DNA of 64,000 bases from an uncultured Chlorobiaceae bacterium (GCA_903866255.1 CAIPMW010000004.1:1-64000), one strand, 5' to 3'. Shown: positions 21,970 through 32,196, counted from the stretch's first letter. The notes: generated by a model not told the origin, from the letters alone. Made by a program: numbers and translations.

Positions 21970-23073
21970 CTAATGATTTACTCTTATCTGTCCCAATAAG
22001 TTGTACAGCCTAAAATACGCTCGAACATGCTCTTTCAGAGAATCATCAAATGGAATCTGCCTGCGTACCAGAGCGCCAGGACCTTCAGACAGAATACATC
22101 CCAAAGTACTCCCAATGTTTTTTTTGTCACTGGAAAGAGCATCAAAATACGAGTCAATATCACACAGACTAAAATCGTAGTCAGGAAAATTTTCGGAAAG
22201 CTGTTCGCGCATCCGATCAAACAGCTCCCTGGACAGCAAACCAGTCTGGTATGAGAGATAATTGGCTAAATCCATACCCACTGTAACTGCCTGACCATGA
22301 CGGATGCCATAGTTGGTGATAGTCTCGATAGCATGGCCAAAGGTATGGCCGTAGTTGAACTTGTTACGCTCACCCTTGTCAAATTCATCAACTTCGATAA
22401 CCGACTTCTTGATGGCAAGGCTTTCCTGTGTATACTCTTTGAGAAGCTCACGATGAGCTATAAGATTGTCATAATTACTGACCAGCTTTCCAATCAACGG
22501 GCTGTTTGAATAGTAATAAAAATGCAGAATTTCACCGATACCGGATTTAATATCCTCAACAGCAAGGGATTGCAGAAAGAGGGAATCAATAAAAATCTGA
22601 TCGGGAGGATAAAAGTTGCCAAGCAGATTTTTCTTGTGGCCCAGATTAATGGAAGTTTTGCTTCCAATGCAACTGTCGCCCTGCGCCAGGAGAGTTGTGG
22701 GGAAAAAAATCCAGCCGACACCCCGATAAAGAATGGAGGCAATAAAAGCCGTCACATCCTGGATTACTCCGCCACCAATCGCAATCAGCTTCTGGTTGCG
22801 TCGCACCTTTCGTTCTACCAGGATTTCAATAATCTCCTTGCATTTTTCAAGCGTCTTGGTCGTTTCCGACGCTTCTATGACAAGGCACCTCTCCTCAACA
22901 ACGGCGTTATGAAGGCGATCATGGTAGATATCAAATACCGTGCGGTCACAGATGACAAAGGCTCCATCATCTGTCAACTGTTTCAGCGGAAGAGTGAAAT
23001 CATTGACAAAGTTAACAGCATACTCTTTTAATGCAGATCGGATAATCAGGTCAGACATTGACAAAACCTCCAT
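21970..23073 (-). CDS. 3-dehydroquinate-synthase-like sugar phosphate cyclase (AroB-related)
   Basis: [69 protein letters not shown]. Start likely [13 protein letters not shown]. Confidence 0.88.
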   Translation of the reverse strand: MEVLSMSDLIIRSALKEYAVNFVNDFTLPLKQLTDDGAFVICDRTVFDIYHDRLHNAVVEERCLVIEASETTKTLEKCKEIIEILVERKVRRNQKLIAIGGGVIQDVTAFIASILYRGVGWIFFPTTLLAQGDSCIGSKTSINLGHKKNLLGNFYPPDQIFIDSLFLQSLAVEDIKSGIGEILHFYYYSNSPLIGKLVSNYDNLIAHRELLKEYTQESLAIKKSVIEVDEFDKGERNKFNYGHTFGHAIETITNYGIRHGQAVTVGMDLANYLSYQTGLLSRELFDRMREQLSENFPDYDFSLCDIDSYFDALSSDKKNIGSTLGCILSEGPGALVRRQIPFDDSLKEHVRAYFRLYNLLGQIRVNH

Positions 23074-23782
23074 CGATAATGAGATTATGACCGGTTATAT
23101 AGGTATTGAGATCGCTGGCAAGAAAGAGTATCGAACGGGAGATCTCTTCTGGTTGAGCAAACCGACCGATAGGTAGCTCTGCAGCCATCCGTTCCATTTC
23201 AGCACTGCCGAGAATACGTTGTGTCAACTCGGTCACAACAAAGCCGGGAGAGACTGAATTGACGAGAATGTTAAAGGGAGCAAGATCGATAGCACTAGAA
23301 ACCGTCAGACCTCGCAAACCAAATTTGGACATCGAATAGAGAACCCGCCAGGCCTTGCTGATAACCCCGAAAACAGATGAAACATTAATGATCCGTCCGT
23401 AGTTGTTCGCCTTCATGATTTTGCTGACACAACGCACCATCATAAACGGAGCATCAAGGTTTACTGCCGAGATATCATCCCAGTCTTCGATCAACGTCTC
23501 ATCAATCGGGTTAATCCTGTTAATACCTGCATTATTGATACAGACATCTATCCTATCCATCTTTGCCACAACTTCAAAAAAACGTTCAGTCTTATTACGA
23601 TCCGTAAAGTCAACAGCCAGATATCGCTCATTGCCAACGGGCAAATCAACGGGCGGAAGTGAAGATGTACCGGTAACATAAACATCGGCACCAAGGCTCA
23701 GCAAATCTTCGGCCACCTGTCGGCCAATTCCCTTGGTACCGCCGGTAACAAGGGCTATCTTGCCCTGAAAATCGATCTTCAT
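23051..23782 (-). CDS. SDR family oxidoreductase
   Basis: MKIDFQGKIALVTGGTKGIGRQVAEDLLSLGADVYVTG; NNAGIN; YSMSKFGLRGL; ORF track starts at 23800. Confidence 0.93.
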   Translation of the reverse strand: MKIDFQGKIALVTGGTKGIGRQVAEDLLSLGADVYVTGTSSLPPVDLPVGNERYLAVDFTDRNKTERFFEVVAKMDRIDVCINNAGINRINPIDETLIEDWDDISAVNLDAPFMMVRCVSKIMKANNYGRIINVSSVFGVISKAWRVLYSMSKFGLRGLTVSSAIDLAPFNILVNSVSPGFVVTELTQRILGSAEMERMAAELPIGRFAQPEEISRSILFLASDLNTYITGHNLIIDGGFVNV

Positions 23783-23787
23783 ATCAG

Positions 23788-24702
23788 TCAGCACACCCAA
23801 AGAGCTCCAAGTAAATTGTCAACAGCCTCCATCTCCATTTGCTGGCGACATTCAAGAGTGTATGAGCCCACATGCGGAGTCAGCAACGCGTTGTCACGCC
23901 CGCACAAGGCTCCACTGTAGGGCTCGCTTCCAAAGGTATCAAGCCAGACACCACCAAGAGTACCTGCATCAAGGGCGGCCATCAGTGCTTCTTCATCAAC
24001 CAATCCTCCACGGGCAACGTTCAGCAGAACAGCTCCTTTTTTCAGAAGACCAAACTCACGCTCACCCAGCAAACATGCCTCACCACTGTTGTGCAAAGTG
24101 ACGATATCGGCAAGCGGCAACGCCTCGTCGAGCGACACAAGTTCAATGTCGTGCAGAGTTGACTGGTCAAGGAAAGGATCGACAACCAAAAGACGTACCC
24201 TGAAAGGAGCAAGCAATGCAGCAACCCGGCGACCAATCCTTCCATAACCAACAATCGCAACAGTTTTGCCCTCCAGTTGTCCTCCAATGCGTTTTTCCCA
24301 TTTGCCGGAATGAAGTGCGCGATCCATTTGCGCAATTTTTCGCATAAGTGAGAGCAAAGCACCAATAGTAAGCTCAGCCACAGCTTCAACAGGGCCATTG
24401 GGAGTGGAACATACCGCAATACCAAGTTCACGTGCCGCTGGCTGATCTACATTGCTCATACCGGAACCTACACGGGAAATGGCCTTCAGACTGGAAAACT
24501 CCAGAACCTCACGGTCAAGCGGTTCCAAACCGGCAATAATACCGACCACATCCGGAGTCAGCAGTTCGAAAAGCTCAGATTTGGTCAGTTTACGCCGGAA
24601 AGGGTTGTCAATTATCTCGTAACCGGCATTTTGCAGTCGGATAACCGGGCTTTTGTCAGTCTCAGCAAACGACGAGGGCCCGAGCAGAATTTTTGATGTC
24701 AT
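23788..24702 (-). CDS. D-isomer-specific 2-hydroxyacid dehydrogenase (SerA-like)
   Basis: GKTVAIVGYGRIGRRVAALLAPF; GAVLLNVARGGLVDEEALMAALDAGTLGGVWLDTFGSEP; LLTPHVGSYT. Confidence 0.93.
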   Translation of the reverse strand: MTSKILLGPSSFAETDKSPVIRLQNAGYEIIDNPFRRKLTKSELFELLTPDVVGIIAGLEPLDREVLEFSSLKAISRVGSGMSNVDQPAARELGIAVCSTPNGPVEAVAELTIGALLSLMRKIAQMDRALHSGKWEKRIGGQLEGKTVAIVGYGRIGRRVAALLAPFRVRLLVVDPFLDQSTLHDIELVSLDEALPLADIVTLHNSGEACLLGEREFGLLKKGAVLLNVARGGLVDEEALMAALDAGTLGGVWLDTFGSEPYSGALCGRDNALLTPHVGSYTLECRQQMEMEAVDNLLGALWVC

Positions 24703-24727
24703 GATTGATTTAATAAGAATTCCTGGA

Positions 24728-25075
24728 TTATTCGGGAAGATCTTTAATATGCCAGATTACGCCTTCGTGATCCCTGAAAAAATATACCTTTCCAAAAGGC
24801 GCATCCTGCTCGGATTCGATATGCAAGTCAAGTCTGGCAAGCAGAGCTTTGGGATCAGGTCTGCGCAGACATGGATTGCAGAAGCCACTCATGGTCGGCA
24901 AATCGTCAATCTTTTTCTTTTTCACCTCAATATTGATTCCCTCAGGAGAGGTAAACATTGAGGTTCCGCTTTTGGAAATAACCTCAAAGCTGCCACCCTC
25001 AAATACCGCTACAAGAAACTCACAATAACGGTTAATATCAGAAACGTGCACTTCAACATGGTCAAAACGTGACAT
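24728..25075 (-). CDS. VOC/glyoxalase-fold protein
   Basis: FDHVEVHVSDINRYCEFLVAVF...GKVYFFRDHEGVIWHIKDLPE. Confidence 0.8.
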   Translation of the reverse strand: MSRFDHVEVHVSDINRYCEFLVAVFEGGSFEVISKSGTSMFTSPEGINIEVKKKKIDDLPTMSGFCNPCLRRPDPKALLARLDLHIESEQDAPFGKVYFFRDHEGVIWHIKDLPE

Positions 25076-25106
25076 GTAAGGCTCCCCTGTTCATATGAAT
25101 TAAAAT

Positions 25107-25721
25107 TTAGTTGGTCAGCCTGCACTGAAACCAGTGAGCCAGAATGTGGTTCAGTACAAGATGGGCATCTTCGACCGGGCCATATTCACCGGCTTCTGAC
25201 TGAACATGAAGAACAACATCGCTGATTTCCTTCAGTTTGCCTCCACCGAATCCAAGAAATCCAATGACTCTGCCACCCTGCTCTTGTACCCACTCCGCCG
25301 CCGCAACCACATTGGGTGAATTGCCGCTGGCCGAAATCGCAAGCAGTTTATCGCCAGGTCTGAAGTGTATTTTAAGCTGATTGAGAAAAATGTTCTCATA
25401 ACCAACATCATTGGCAATGGCCGTGATGACGGAAGAATTATCCGTCAGCGCAAGAACCCGGAATGGCTTGTCGGTACCGGTCTTTTTCAGGATATCAAAA
25501 CCGATATCATTTGCCATACTGCTTGCCGTGGTAGCCGATCCGCCGTTTCCTGCAATAAAAATTGTAGCACCACTTTCACGGGCAGCTTCAAATTCCGCAA
25601 CCAGCCGATCGATGGCTTCAGGTTCAATGGAATCGAGAACCTGCTTTAAATAGGTAAAATAGCCTCGTGCAAATGCTCCTGCACTGTTTGAAGATGCATA
25701 AACCTTTTGAATGTTATTCAT
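25107..25721 (-). CDS. SIS-domain isomerase (GmhA-like)
   Basis: IFIAGNGGSATTASSMANDIGFDI; LLAISASGNSPNVVAAAEW; GPVEDAHLVLNHILAHW. Confidence 0.9.
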   Translation of the reverse strand: MNNIQKVYASSNSAGAFARGYFTYLKQVLDSIEPEAIDRLVAEFEAARESGATIFIAGNGGSATTASSMANDIGFDILKKTGTDKPFRVLALTDNSSVITAIANDVGYENIFLNQLKIHFRPGDKLLAISASGNSPNVVAAAEWVQEQGGRVIGFLGFGGGKLKEISDVVLHVQSEAGEYGPVEDAHLVLNHILAHWFQCRLTN

Positions 25722-25739
25722 ACGGGTGGTAACCTCCTG

Positions 25740-26777
25740 TCATGGATGAGAAATATTGAACTGCTGCTGCCATTGACTGTCAGCGCAGTATATCTTGTAG
25801 ACAAGCTCCATAACCCTTAAGGCATCGGTGCTCGTTCCGCTTTCTATCGGATTGTCATTCACTATGGCCGAGGCAAACTCGCTTACCTCATCACGCCACG
25901 AATTATCCTCAAGATAGGCGGTAGTTTCTTCTGTAAATGATCCAACGATTGAACCATCTTTTTTGGGCACAAAACGCAGTTTCTCCTCACCATAGCTTTT
26001 GGAGCCCGACAATATGCCCGTCAATTCCAGCAACGCATCTTCCAGTGTGACCTCAAGGCGGAAACGATGTTGCCACTGGGTAGCCGTGGAATGGATCATG
26101 GCGACACATCCGGAGCGATTCCTCATGATAGCGTAGGCGTTGTCTTCCACATCATGATTCCAGTAATCATTGGAAACAAAACTCTTGACCTCTTCAAAAT
26201 CACCTGCAAAAAAAAGAATCATGTCGAGCATGTGGATCCCCTGATCCAGAAGAATCCCACCTCCGGCATACTTTCGCTCAGAGCGCCAGCCGCCGGAAAA
26301 AGGAATGACACTGCTTTTTCCGTAGATTCCCCTGATATTGATAACCTTGCCATACTTGCCACTGTCAATAATCCGCTTTGCTTCGATAACAGAAGCATGA
26401 TAGCGATGATTGAAACCATATTTAAGCTTTATCTGCGGATGGTGCTTTTCAGCTTCAATCACCCTTCGAATATCCTCAACCGTTTTTCCCGGAGGTTTCT
26501 CACAAAAAACATGAAAGCCATGTTCAATTCCGGAAATTGTGGCTTGAGCCGCCAAATGGTTTGGCAAGCTTACGAAAAGAATATCGATATCCTGAGAATA
26601 GAGTGACTTGAAGTCGGGGAAAAAATGCACACCATCATCAGCGATTCCATTTTTTTCAAAAGAGATATCACTCACCGCAACCGTCGCCAGATCTGGATGC
26701 TGGTCAATAAACAAACGGCGCCTTTTTCCTACAACACCAAAACCGGCAATACCAACTTTTAACTTGCTTGATACCAT
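25740..26777 (-). CDS. Gfo/Idh/MocA oxidoreductase
   Basis: KVGIAGFGVVGKRRRLFIDQHP; VFCEKPPGKTVEDIRRVIE; GGGILLDQGIHMLDM. Confidence 0.93.
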   Translation of the reverse strand: MVSSKLKVGIAGFGVVGKRRRLFIDQHPDLATVAVSDISFEKNGIADDGVHFFPDFKSLYSQDIDILFVSLPNHLAAQATISGIEHGFHVFCEKPPGKTVEDIRRVIEAEKHHPQIKLKYGFNHRYHASVIEAKRIIDSGKYGKVINIRGIYGKSSVIPFSGGWRSERKYAGGGILLDQGIHMLDMILFFAGDFEEVKSFVSNDYWNHDVEDNAYAIMRNRSGCVAMIHSTATQWQHRFRLEVTLEDALLELTGILSGSKSYGEEKLRFVPKKDGSIVGSFTEETTAYLEDNSWRDEVSEFASAIVNDNPIESGTSTDALRVMELVYKIYCADSQWQQQFNISHP

Positions 26778-26822
26778 TATTGAGAATTTCAGAAAATAGT
26801 TATATCTATTGCATTACAGCTC

Positions 26823-27806
26823 TCACAACTCCCAATCTTTTGTGCAGATAACCATCATATGTGAACTTAACAGATGACGAGCCAGAAAATCCTGCAATTC
26901 TTGTTTAGCTCTTTCAGATGCTTGTAACATAAACGATTGCCAGAACCTGTCCGTCACATGCGGAAGGTTGTTTTCGATAATATTGACATCCAGCCTTCCG
27001 GGAGTTGTTGTTTCCAGGAGGTTAAAGCCGCAACGTGCAAGAAGTTTCGATACAGAATGCGGATTGAAAAAATTAAGATGGTGCGGCGGCGAAACTGCCT
27101 GTGAGTGTTCCCACAACACCCGTATATCAGCCCCCATGCCATTCAATGTACTGAAAATAAAGGTATCTCCGATTCGCATCAGCTTGTTGAGAGTGCCAAG
27201 AAAGAGAGCCGGGTCATAGAGATGCTCAAAAAGTTCAAAACTGACAAAACAACGGGTTTTATCATCCAGGTCATCTGGTGAAACATCCTCCAGAAACTTT
27301 TCAATCACCTCAAAACCCTTGCTTCGACAAACCTCGGCAAGATGAAGCGACGGCTCGATGACTGTTACCTTGCAGCCGTAAACAAGGCTGATCTCCTCGG
27401 CAAAGGTGCCGTAGCCACCCCCAATATCGACAATCTCATCGACAGCCGGAAGAGTGGAAAGTTTTTGACGAATAAGCTCCGCCTTGGGCTTCCATATTTT
27501 CTCTCTTCTGGCAGCTTCCGTCTCTCTGTAAAACGTGGTAGCCCAATAGCGGGTTGAAGGAGAGTCGGTATAGTATCGATCAAAAGCTGAACGTTCAGGG
27601 CGCGGATTGACATAAAGGGTACGACACTGTGGACACTCAGCATAACTGAATCCGGATTTGATGAACGCTGTCTCCCCGTTTGCTCCACAAGAGGGACAGC
27701 AAACCTCATGTCTCGAAGCATCGCTGAAATACGTGGCGGTATCCTCGGCTGTCAGCCTCAGATACTCATCAAAAATCTCTTTGGGACGAATATCATGCTC
27801 TTTCAT
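26823..27806 (-). CDS. Class I SAM-dependent methyltransferase with N-terminal two-CxxC zinc-ribbon-like segment
   Basis: CCPSCGANGETAFIKSGFSYAECPQCRTLYVNPRP; EIVDIGGGYGTFAEEIS; FVSFELFEHLYDP. Confidence 0.88.
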   Translation of the reverse strand: MKEHDIRPKEIFDEYLRLTAEDTATYFSDASRHEVCCPSCGANGETAFIKSGFSYAECPQCRTLYVNPRPERSAFDRYYTDSPSTRYWATTFYRETEAARREKIWKPKAELIRQKLSTLPAVDEIVDIGGGYGTFAEEISLVYGCKVTVIEPSLHLAEVCRSKGFEVIEKFLEDVSPDDLDDKTRCFVSFELFEHLYDPALFLGTLNKLMRIGDTFIFSTLNGMGADIRVLWEHSQAVSPPHHLNFFNPHSVSKLLARCGFNLLETTTPGRLDVNIIENNLPHVTDRFWQSFMLQASERAKQELQDFLARHLLSSHMMVICTKDWEL

Positions 27807-28566
27807 ACAACTTCAGCAGACTATCATTTTTCATAAGCTGCTCGACATATTGTAAATCTGCAACAGTATCAACAGCATGCGTCTCGAATCTGGTTCGGAT
27901 CATCCGGATTTTAATCCCGTTTTCGACAATCCGCATCATATCAACCGACTCTATGATTTCGAGTGGCGTCTGCTCCATCCCGTTATACTCAATCAGAAAG
28001 TCCCGGCGAAAAGGAATGATCGGAACCTGCTTGAACATCGGTATCTCTCCAGAGTATTTTTTTCGGGACGGAATCGGTTCCCGTGAAAAATAGAGAGCAT
28101 TACCAGCAAGATCATTCACCACCTTGACCTGATTGGGATCCTCAAATTCACTCTGAGAGGTAATTTGGCCAAGCAGATTGGTAATCAGCAGATTCGGGTT
28201 ATCGATCATGGGTTGAACAGCTTCGGTAATCATTTCGGGATAGACCATCGGCTCATCACCCTGAATCATGGCAAGAATATCGATTCGTGTTCCGCTCTCC
28301 TCCTCAATCTTCAGCATCCCTTCCGCACAACGGTCGCTGGCACGCTCGTGAGTATCAGCGGTCATGACTGCTTTTCCGCCAATAGACTCAATGTAGTCAA
28401 ACACCTCCTGATCACAGGTAGCAACATAGAGCTCCGTCAACTCAGGGCACATCCGGCAACGGTAATAAACATGCCCGATCATAGGAATACCGTTTATCAT
28501 GGCCATCGGTTTTCCCGGATAACGGGAAGAAGCCATGCGGGCAGGGATCATGCCTGTGATGTTCAT
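27793..28566 (-). CDS. KdsB/NeuA-type cytidylyltransferase
   Basis: TGMIPARMASSRYPGKPMAMINGIPMIGHVYYRCRM; VMTADTHERASDRCAEGML; IQGDEPMV. Confidence 0.9.
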   Translation of the reverse strand: MNITGMIPARMASSRYPGKPMAMINGIPMIGHVYYRCRMCPELTELYVATCDQEVFDYIESIGGKAVMTADTHERASDRCAEGMLKIEEESGTRIDILAMIQGDEPMVYPEMITEAVQPMIDNPNLLITNLLGQITSQSEFEDPNQVKVVNDLAGNALYFSREPIPSRKKYSGEIPMFKQVPIIPFRRDFLIEYNGMEQTPLEIIESVDMMRIVENGIKIRMIRTRFETHAVDTVADLQYVEQLMKNDSLLKLYERA

Positions 28567-29459
28567 CGCATCAACTCCTCACGAATAAAAATGTAGTTAT
28601 AAAAATTTTTACTTTTTCCTTCATCAAATTGAGGAGCATGCTCTTTTGCAAATATACTAAATCCACTTCTTTTAAAAGTGTCTAGTATTCGACTAATAGC
28701 TTCATCACAACCATTTAATTCAATCAAAACAGATTTTAATCTCTTATCATAAAGAGCTTCAGAACAACCCTTTACAAGTCCGTCTTCATAACCATCTATA
28801 TCAATTTTAATATGAGTAGGGAAAGGGGGTTTGTAGATCCTTATAAATTCATCTAAAGAAAAACTAATCATCGCTTGATTAAACAAAACTTTAGACTGCA
28901 CTACTCCAGCATAATTGAAATCCTTCAATTTTGATTCACTAAATTGAGAGTATGCCCCACCAAAATTAGTATCACCCATATTAAAAGAACCGATTTTTTG
29001 GCTCTCAGAAAGAGCTATGCAATATGCAGAAATACACTCATCAAGATGATTAATTTCGATATTTTTGTTTAAAACCCAGTAATTAGCTGAGGATGGCTCA
29101 AATGCACATACTTGAATTCCTTTAGTAACAGCCGCATAAAGAGAATATACCCCAATATTTGCACCAATATCCCAAAATATGTCACCATCTTGAAATGTAT
29201 CAATCCATCTGAGTGTTTCCGGCTCCTTCACGAAGAATTCTTCAACACGAAAAAGAACATCATAGCCTGGACAAGTCAAAATCATTGATTTATTTCCAAG
29301 CAGTGATATTTTTTTTAGAGGAATCAAATCTTGTACAAGCTCTAAAATAAACCTTTCACGCTGTTTATTGCCGACAGGAAGTAGTAATATATTTATAGCA
29401 TTATTCATTACTACCTTTAAATAATCAGCAAATCGCCTTTTAATACTCATAGAAATCAA
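28563..29459 (-). CDS. FkbM-family methyltransferase
   Basis: FQDGDIFWDIGANIGVYSLYAAVTKGIQVCAFEPSSANYWVLNKNIEINH; IKIDIDGYEDGLVKG. Confidence 0.88.
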   Translation of the reverse strand: MISMSIKRRFADYLKVVMNNAINILLLPVGNKQRERFILELVQDLIPLKKISLLGNKSMILTCPGYDVLFRVEEFFVKEPETLRWIDTFQDGDIFWDIGANIGVYSLYAAVTKGIQVCAFEPSSANYWVLNKNIEINHLDECISAYCIALSESQKIGSFNMGDTNFGGAYSQFSESKLKDFNYAGVVQSKVLFNQAMISFSLDEFIRIYKPPFPTHIKIDIDGYEDGLVKGCSEALYDKRLKSVLIELNGCDEAISRILDTFKRSGFSIFAKEHAPQFDEGKSKNFYNYIFIREELMR

Positions 29460-29557
29460 TCATTAAATGAATCAAAAACATATTATCAAATCCACACCAT
29501 GATACCGAAAAAATAATGGTCTATAGAACTACGCTTAGCACTGTCTCACCTTTATCA

Positions 29558-30331
29558 CTATGATCTTATTTTCTTAAGTGATTGATTACAAGTTTCTCCT
29601 AAAAACAGAAAATCAGTACTGAATGCAACAAATGAATAGCCTTTGTCGATACGAGCACTGACTTGAGTGTAATCTGAAGGAACAACATGATAGCCAAGAG
29701 GTTTATGAAGTTTTACAGAAACCTCTTCGTAATGGGCAATAGCCGCCTTTACATCTGAATCCTCGAATTTTCCGGGTTTGCCCATAGATGCCGACAGGTC
29801 ATAGGGGCCGATAATGGTACCATCGATACCTTCGACAGAGAGGATCGACTCGATATTATTGATTGCATCTATATGCTCAATCTGGGCAATAACTACCGAC
29901 TCATCCTCAAGCCACTCTACATATTCCTCAAAACCAGCTCCATATTTCTGCGCTCTTGCCAGTCCAACACCCCTTGTACCTGCCGGAGGATACTTTACTG
30001 CCCGAACTGCGGCCTCAGCTTGTTCATGCGAATTAACCATCGGGACAATAACACCATGCGCCCCTGCATCCATTACCCGCTTGATCTGGCTGGAATCATT
30101 TCCTGTCAAACGCACCAGCGCTGTTTTACCTTTAAGAGCAATGATTCGGATCAACTCTTCAGCCTCCCGAATGGTGATGACGCTGTGCTCCATGTCAACA
30201 GTCAACCAGTCAAACCCTGCATCTGCCATTATCTCGGCAATAGCCGGATGAGCAAGAGTTATCCAGGAACCGATGGTCAGTTGTTTTTCCCTCAATGCCT
30301 TTTTCAGGCTTTTACCGTTACACTGTTCCAC
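29558..30331 (-). CDS. HpcH/HpaI aldolase/citrate lyase family protein
   Basis: TIGSWITLAHPAIAEIMADAGFDWLTVDMEHSVIT; GVIVPMVNSHEQAEAAVRAVKYPPAGTRGVG; IAQIEHIDAINNIESIL; ORF track start 30358 overlaps wzx, true start uncertain. Confidence 0.9.
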   Translation of the reverse strand: MEQCNGKSLKKALREKQLTIGSWITLAHPAIAEIMADAGFDWLTVDMEHSVITIREAEELIRIIALKGKTALVRLTGNDSSQIKRVMDAGAHGVIVPMVNSHEQAEAAVRAVKYPPAGTRGVGLARAQKYGAGFEEYVEWLEDESVVIAQIEHIDAINNIESILSVEGIDGTIIGPYDLSASMGKPGKFEDSDVKAAIAHYEEVSVKLHKPLGYHVVPSDYTQVSARIDKGYSFVAFSTDFLFLGETCNQSLKKIRS

Positions 30332-31799
30332 TTCGCAGCTTCCCCATGATTGAAACAAGTTTATCTCTTTCCTCCCTGTAAAGAATCAGCGAGTAGAAAA
30401 CAAGACACATGATCGCGATTAAAAATGATTTATAAAGAAGCACAGAAAAGAGTGAAGAAAATGAAAGGCTCTCTCCCGCGACAATAACCGCTATACTGAG
30501 TCCCATGAGTGCTGCCAGGCGTCCTCTCTCGTATGGAATAGTATAAAGACGGTTTGAAACCAGAAAAACCAGCATAAAAACTGTACAATAGCAAATCAAA
30601 ATCACTACTGCAGCCGCCAGATAGCCAAAGCGGGGCACCAGCAGATAGTTGAGAAAGAGCGAAACCAGCGATGTAAACCAGAAAATATAGGCATGATAAA
30701 TCACCTTCCGACTGAAATAAATGCCGTTATCGATAATATTGACCGCCCCGTAAACAAGCATTCCCATCATGACAAAAGGAACCACCCGGCATGCTTCGAC
30801 ATATTCCTTGTGGCCAGCAAGAAGCGTTATGATTTCACGGGAAAAAATACTCAGAAACACCGTGATCATCAATCCAATCATAAAGTAATAGGTCAGTACC
30901 TTTTTATAGAGCTCATCCGCATTATGATCGTTTCGATACTGCATTCTCATGGGCGACCAGATCTGGCCAAACGGAAAAACAAGAATGATGTTTATAACCA
31001 TTCCGATCTGATAACCCAGTGAATAGATACCGAGGTCGCCAAGTGAACAGTACTTGTTGATAAAAAAACGATTCAGCCAGTCAAATGAAAAATAAGCGAG
31101 CGAGATAATAATCGCCTGCAAACCAAATGGAATCTGAATTTTTAACTCTTTGGGTGAATAGCCCAGTACAAAATTTTTTCGAACCATCAGAAACAGAACG
31201 ACACAAACCACAGCCTGATTGAGCAATCCACCAAGAATTGGAGCCAGAACCCCCAGCTTCATCCAGACCAGAAAGAAGACAATCAATAACGAGGAGAGCA
31301 GAAGCGAAACAATATTGAGCACCACCACCTGCCGTGAAAGCCGCTGGAAACGCAGCAACATGTAAAAAAGTGTATTGATGAACGTTATCGCTGAGGATAC
31401 GAGCATCAGTGAAATATGCAGAGAGTATGCTGTCGATTTGAAAAGCCACCCGGAAACCATGCCCCCAAACAGAAATCCCAAAGCATTCTGTACCACCGCT
31501 CCAAAGAGGGTAACAAAGAGGGAAGTACTGACTACACGCTTGCGTTCTTCAGGGTCGTCATAATCATAGTAGGATCTGGCCAACGCTGATGAGGCTCCAA
31601 GATAAAAAATAGCTCCTACAAGTGTTCCGCAAATAGTGACAAGGGAGAGCACTCCATACATATCGGTGGTATAGTACCGTGTATAGAGCGGAATAAGAAT
31701 AAAGCCTGTAAGTGCCTGAAGAACTGAACCCAATCCATAAATGACAGTATGACTTCCAGCCTCTTTGATCTTGTCAAAGAGGCTTCTTACTTCTGTCAT
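30318..31799 (-). CDS. wzx: Polysaccharide flippase (Wzx/MATE-like)
   Basis: 493 aa polytopic; HTVIYGLGSVLQALTGFILIPLYTRYYTTDMYGVLSLV typical of RfbX/MatE flippases. Confidence 0.88.
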   Translation of the reverse strand: MTEVRSLFDKIKEAGSHTVIYGLGSVLQALTGFILIPLYTRYYTTDMYGVLSLVTICGTLVGAIFYLGASSALARSYYDYDDPEERKRVVSTSLFVTLFGAVVQNALGFLFGGMVSGWLFKSTAYSLHISLMLVSSAITFINTLFYMLLRFQRLSRQVVVLNIVSLLLSSLLIVFFLVWMKLGVLAPILGGLLNQAVVCVVLFLMVRKNFVLGYSPKELKIQIPFGLQAIIISLAYFSFDWLNRFFINKYCSLGDLGIYSLGYQIGMVINIILVFPFGQIWSPMRMQYRNDHNADELYKKVLTYYFMIGLMITVFLSIFSREIITLLAGHKEYVEACRVVPFVMMGMLVYGAVNIIDNGIYFSRKVIYHAYIFWFTSLVSLFLNYLLVPRFGYLAAAVVILICYCTVFMLVFLVSNRLYTIPYERGRLAALMGLSIAVIVAGESLSFSSLFSVLLYKSFLIAIMCLVFYSLILYREERDKLVSIMGKLRSGTV

Positions 31800-32196
31800 T
31801 GGAGTCTCATTATTTTTTTGAATTCATTTTACTATGTGCGACGAGAAATAATAATTTGCGCCCTTTCTTCCACTTTAAATTTATTAGTTCCGATTTTCAA
31901 AACCATACCCGGCTGCCATTGCAGCAGCGCTATTAGTCGCCGTTTAAAAATGACTATAACGAAATACGCAAAAATCATCCATATTGAGCTATCTGGTAAA
32001 GCATTATTAAAAAATGAATATCATGATGAATAGAACTATAGAATAGGGTCGAATCACAATTAATTCCATTTCTAAAACAAAAGTACTATAAAAAAACCGC
32101 TTACTGATTTAGTATAATATTCCATAATTACACAATAGCTCTAAGCTGCCTTGGTTTATAATCTTATTATAGATTTAGAAATAGAATAGCATGCAC

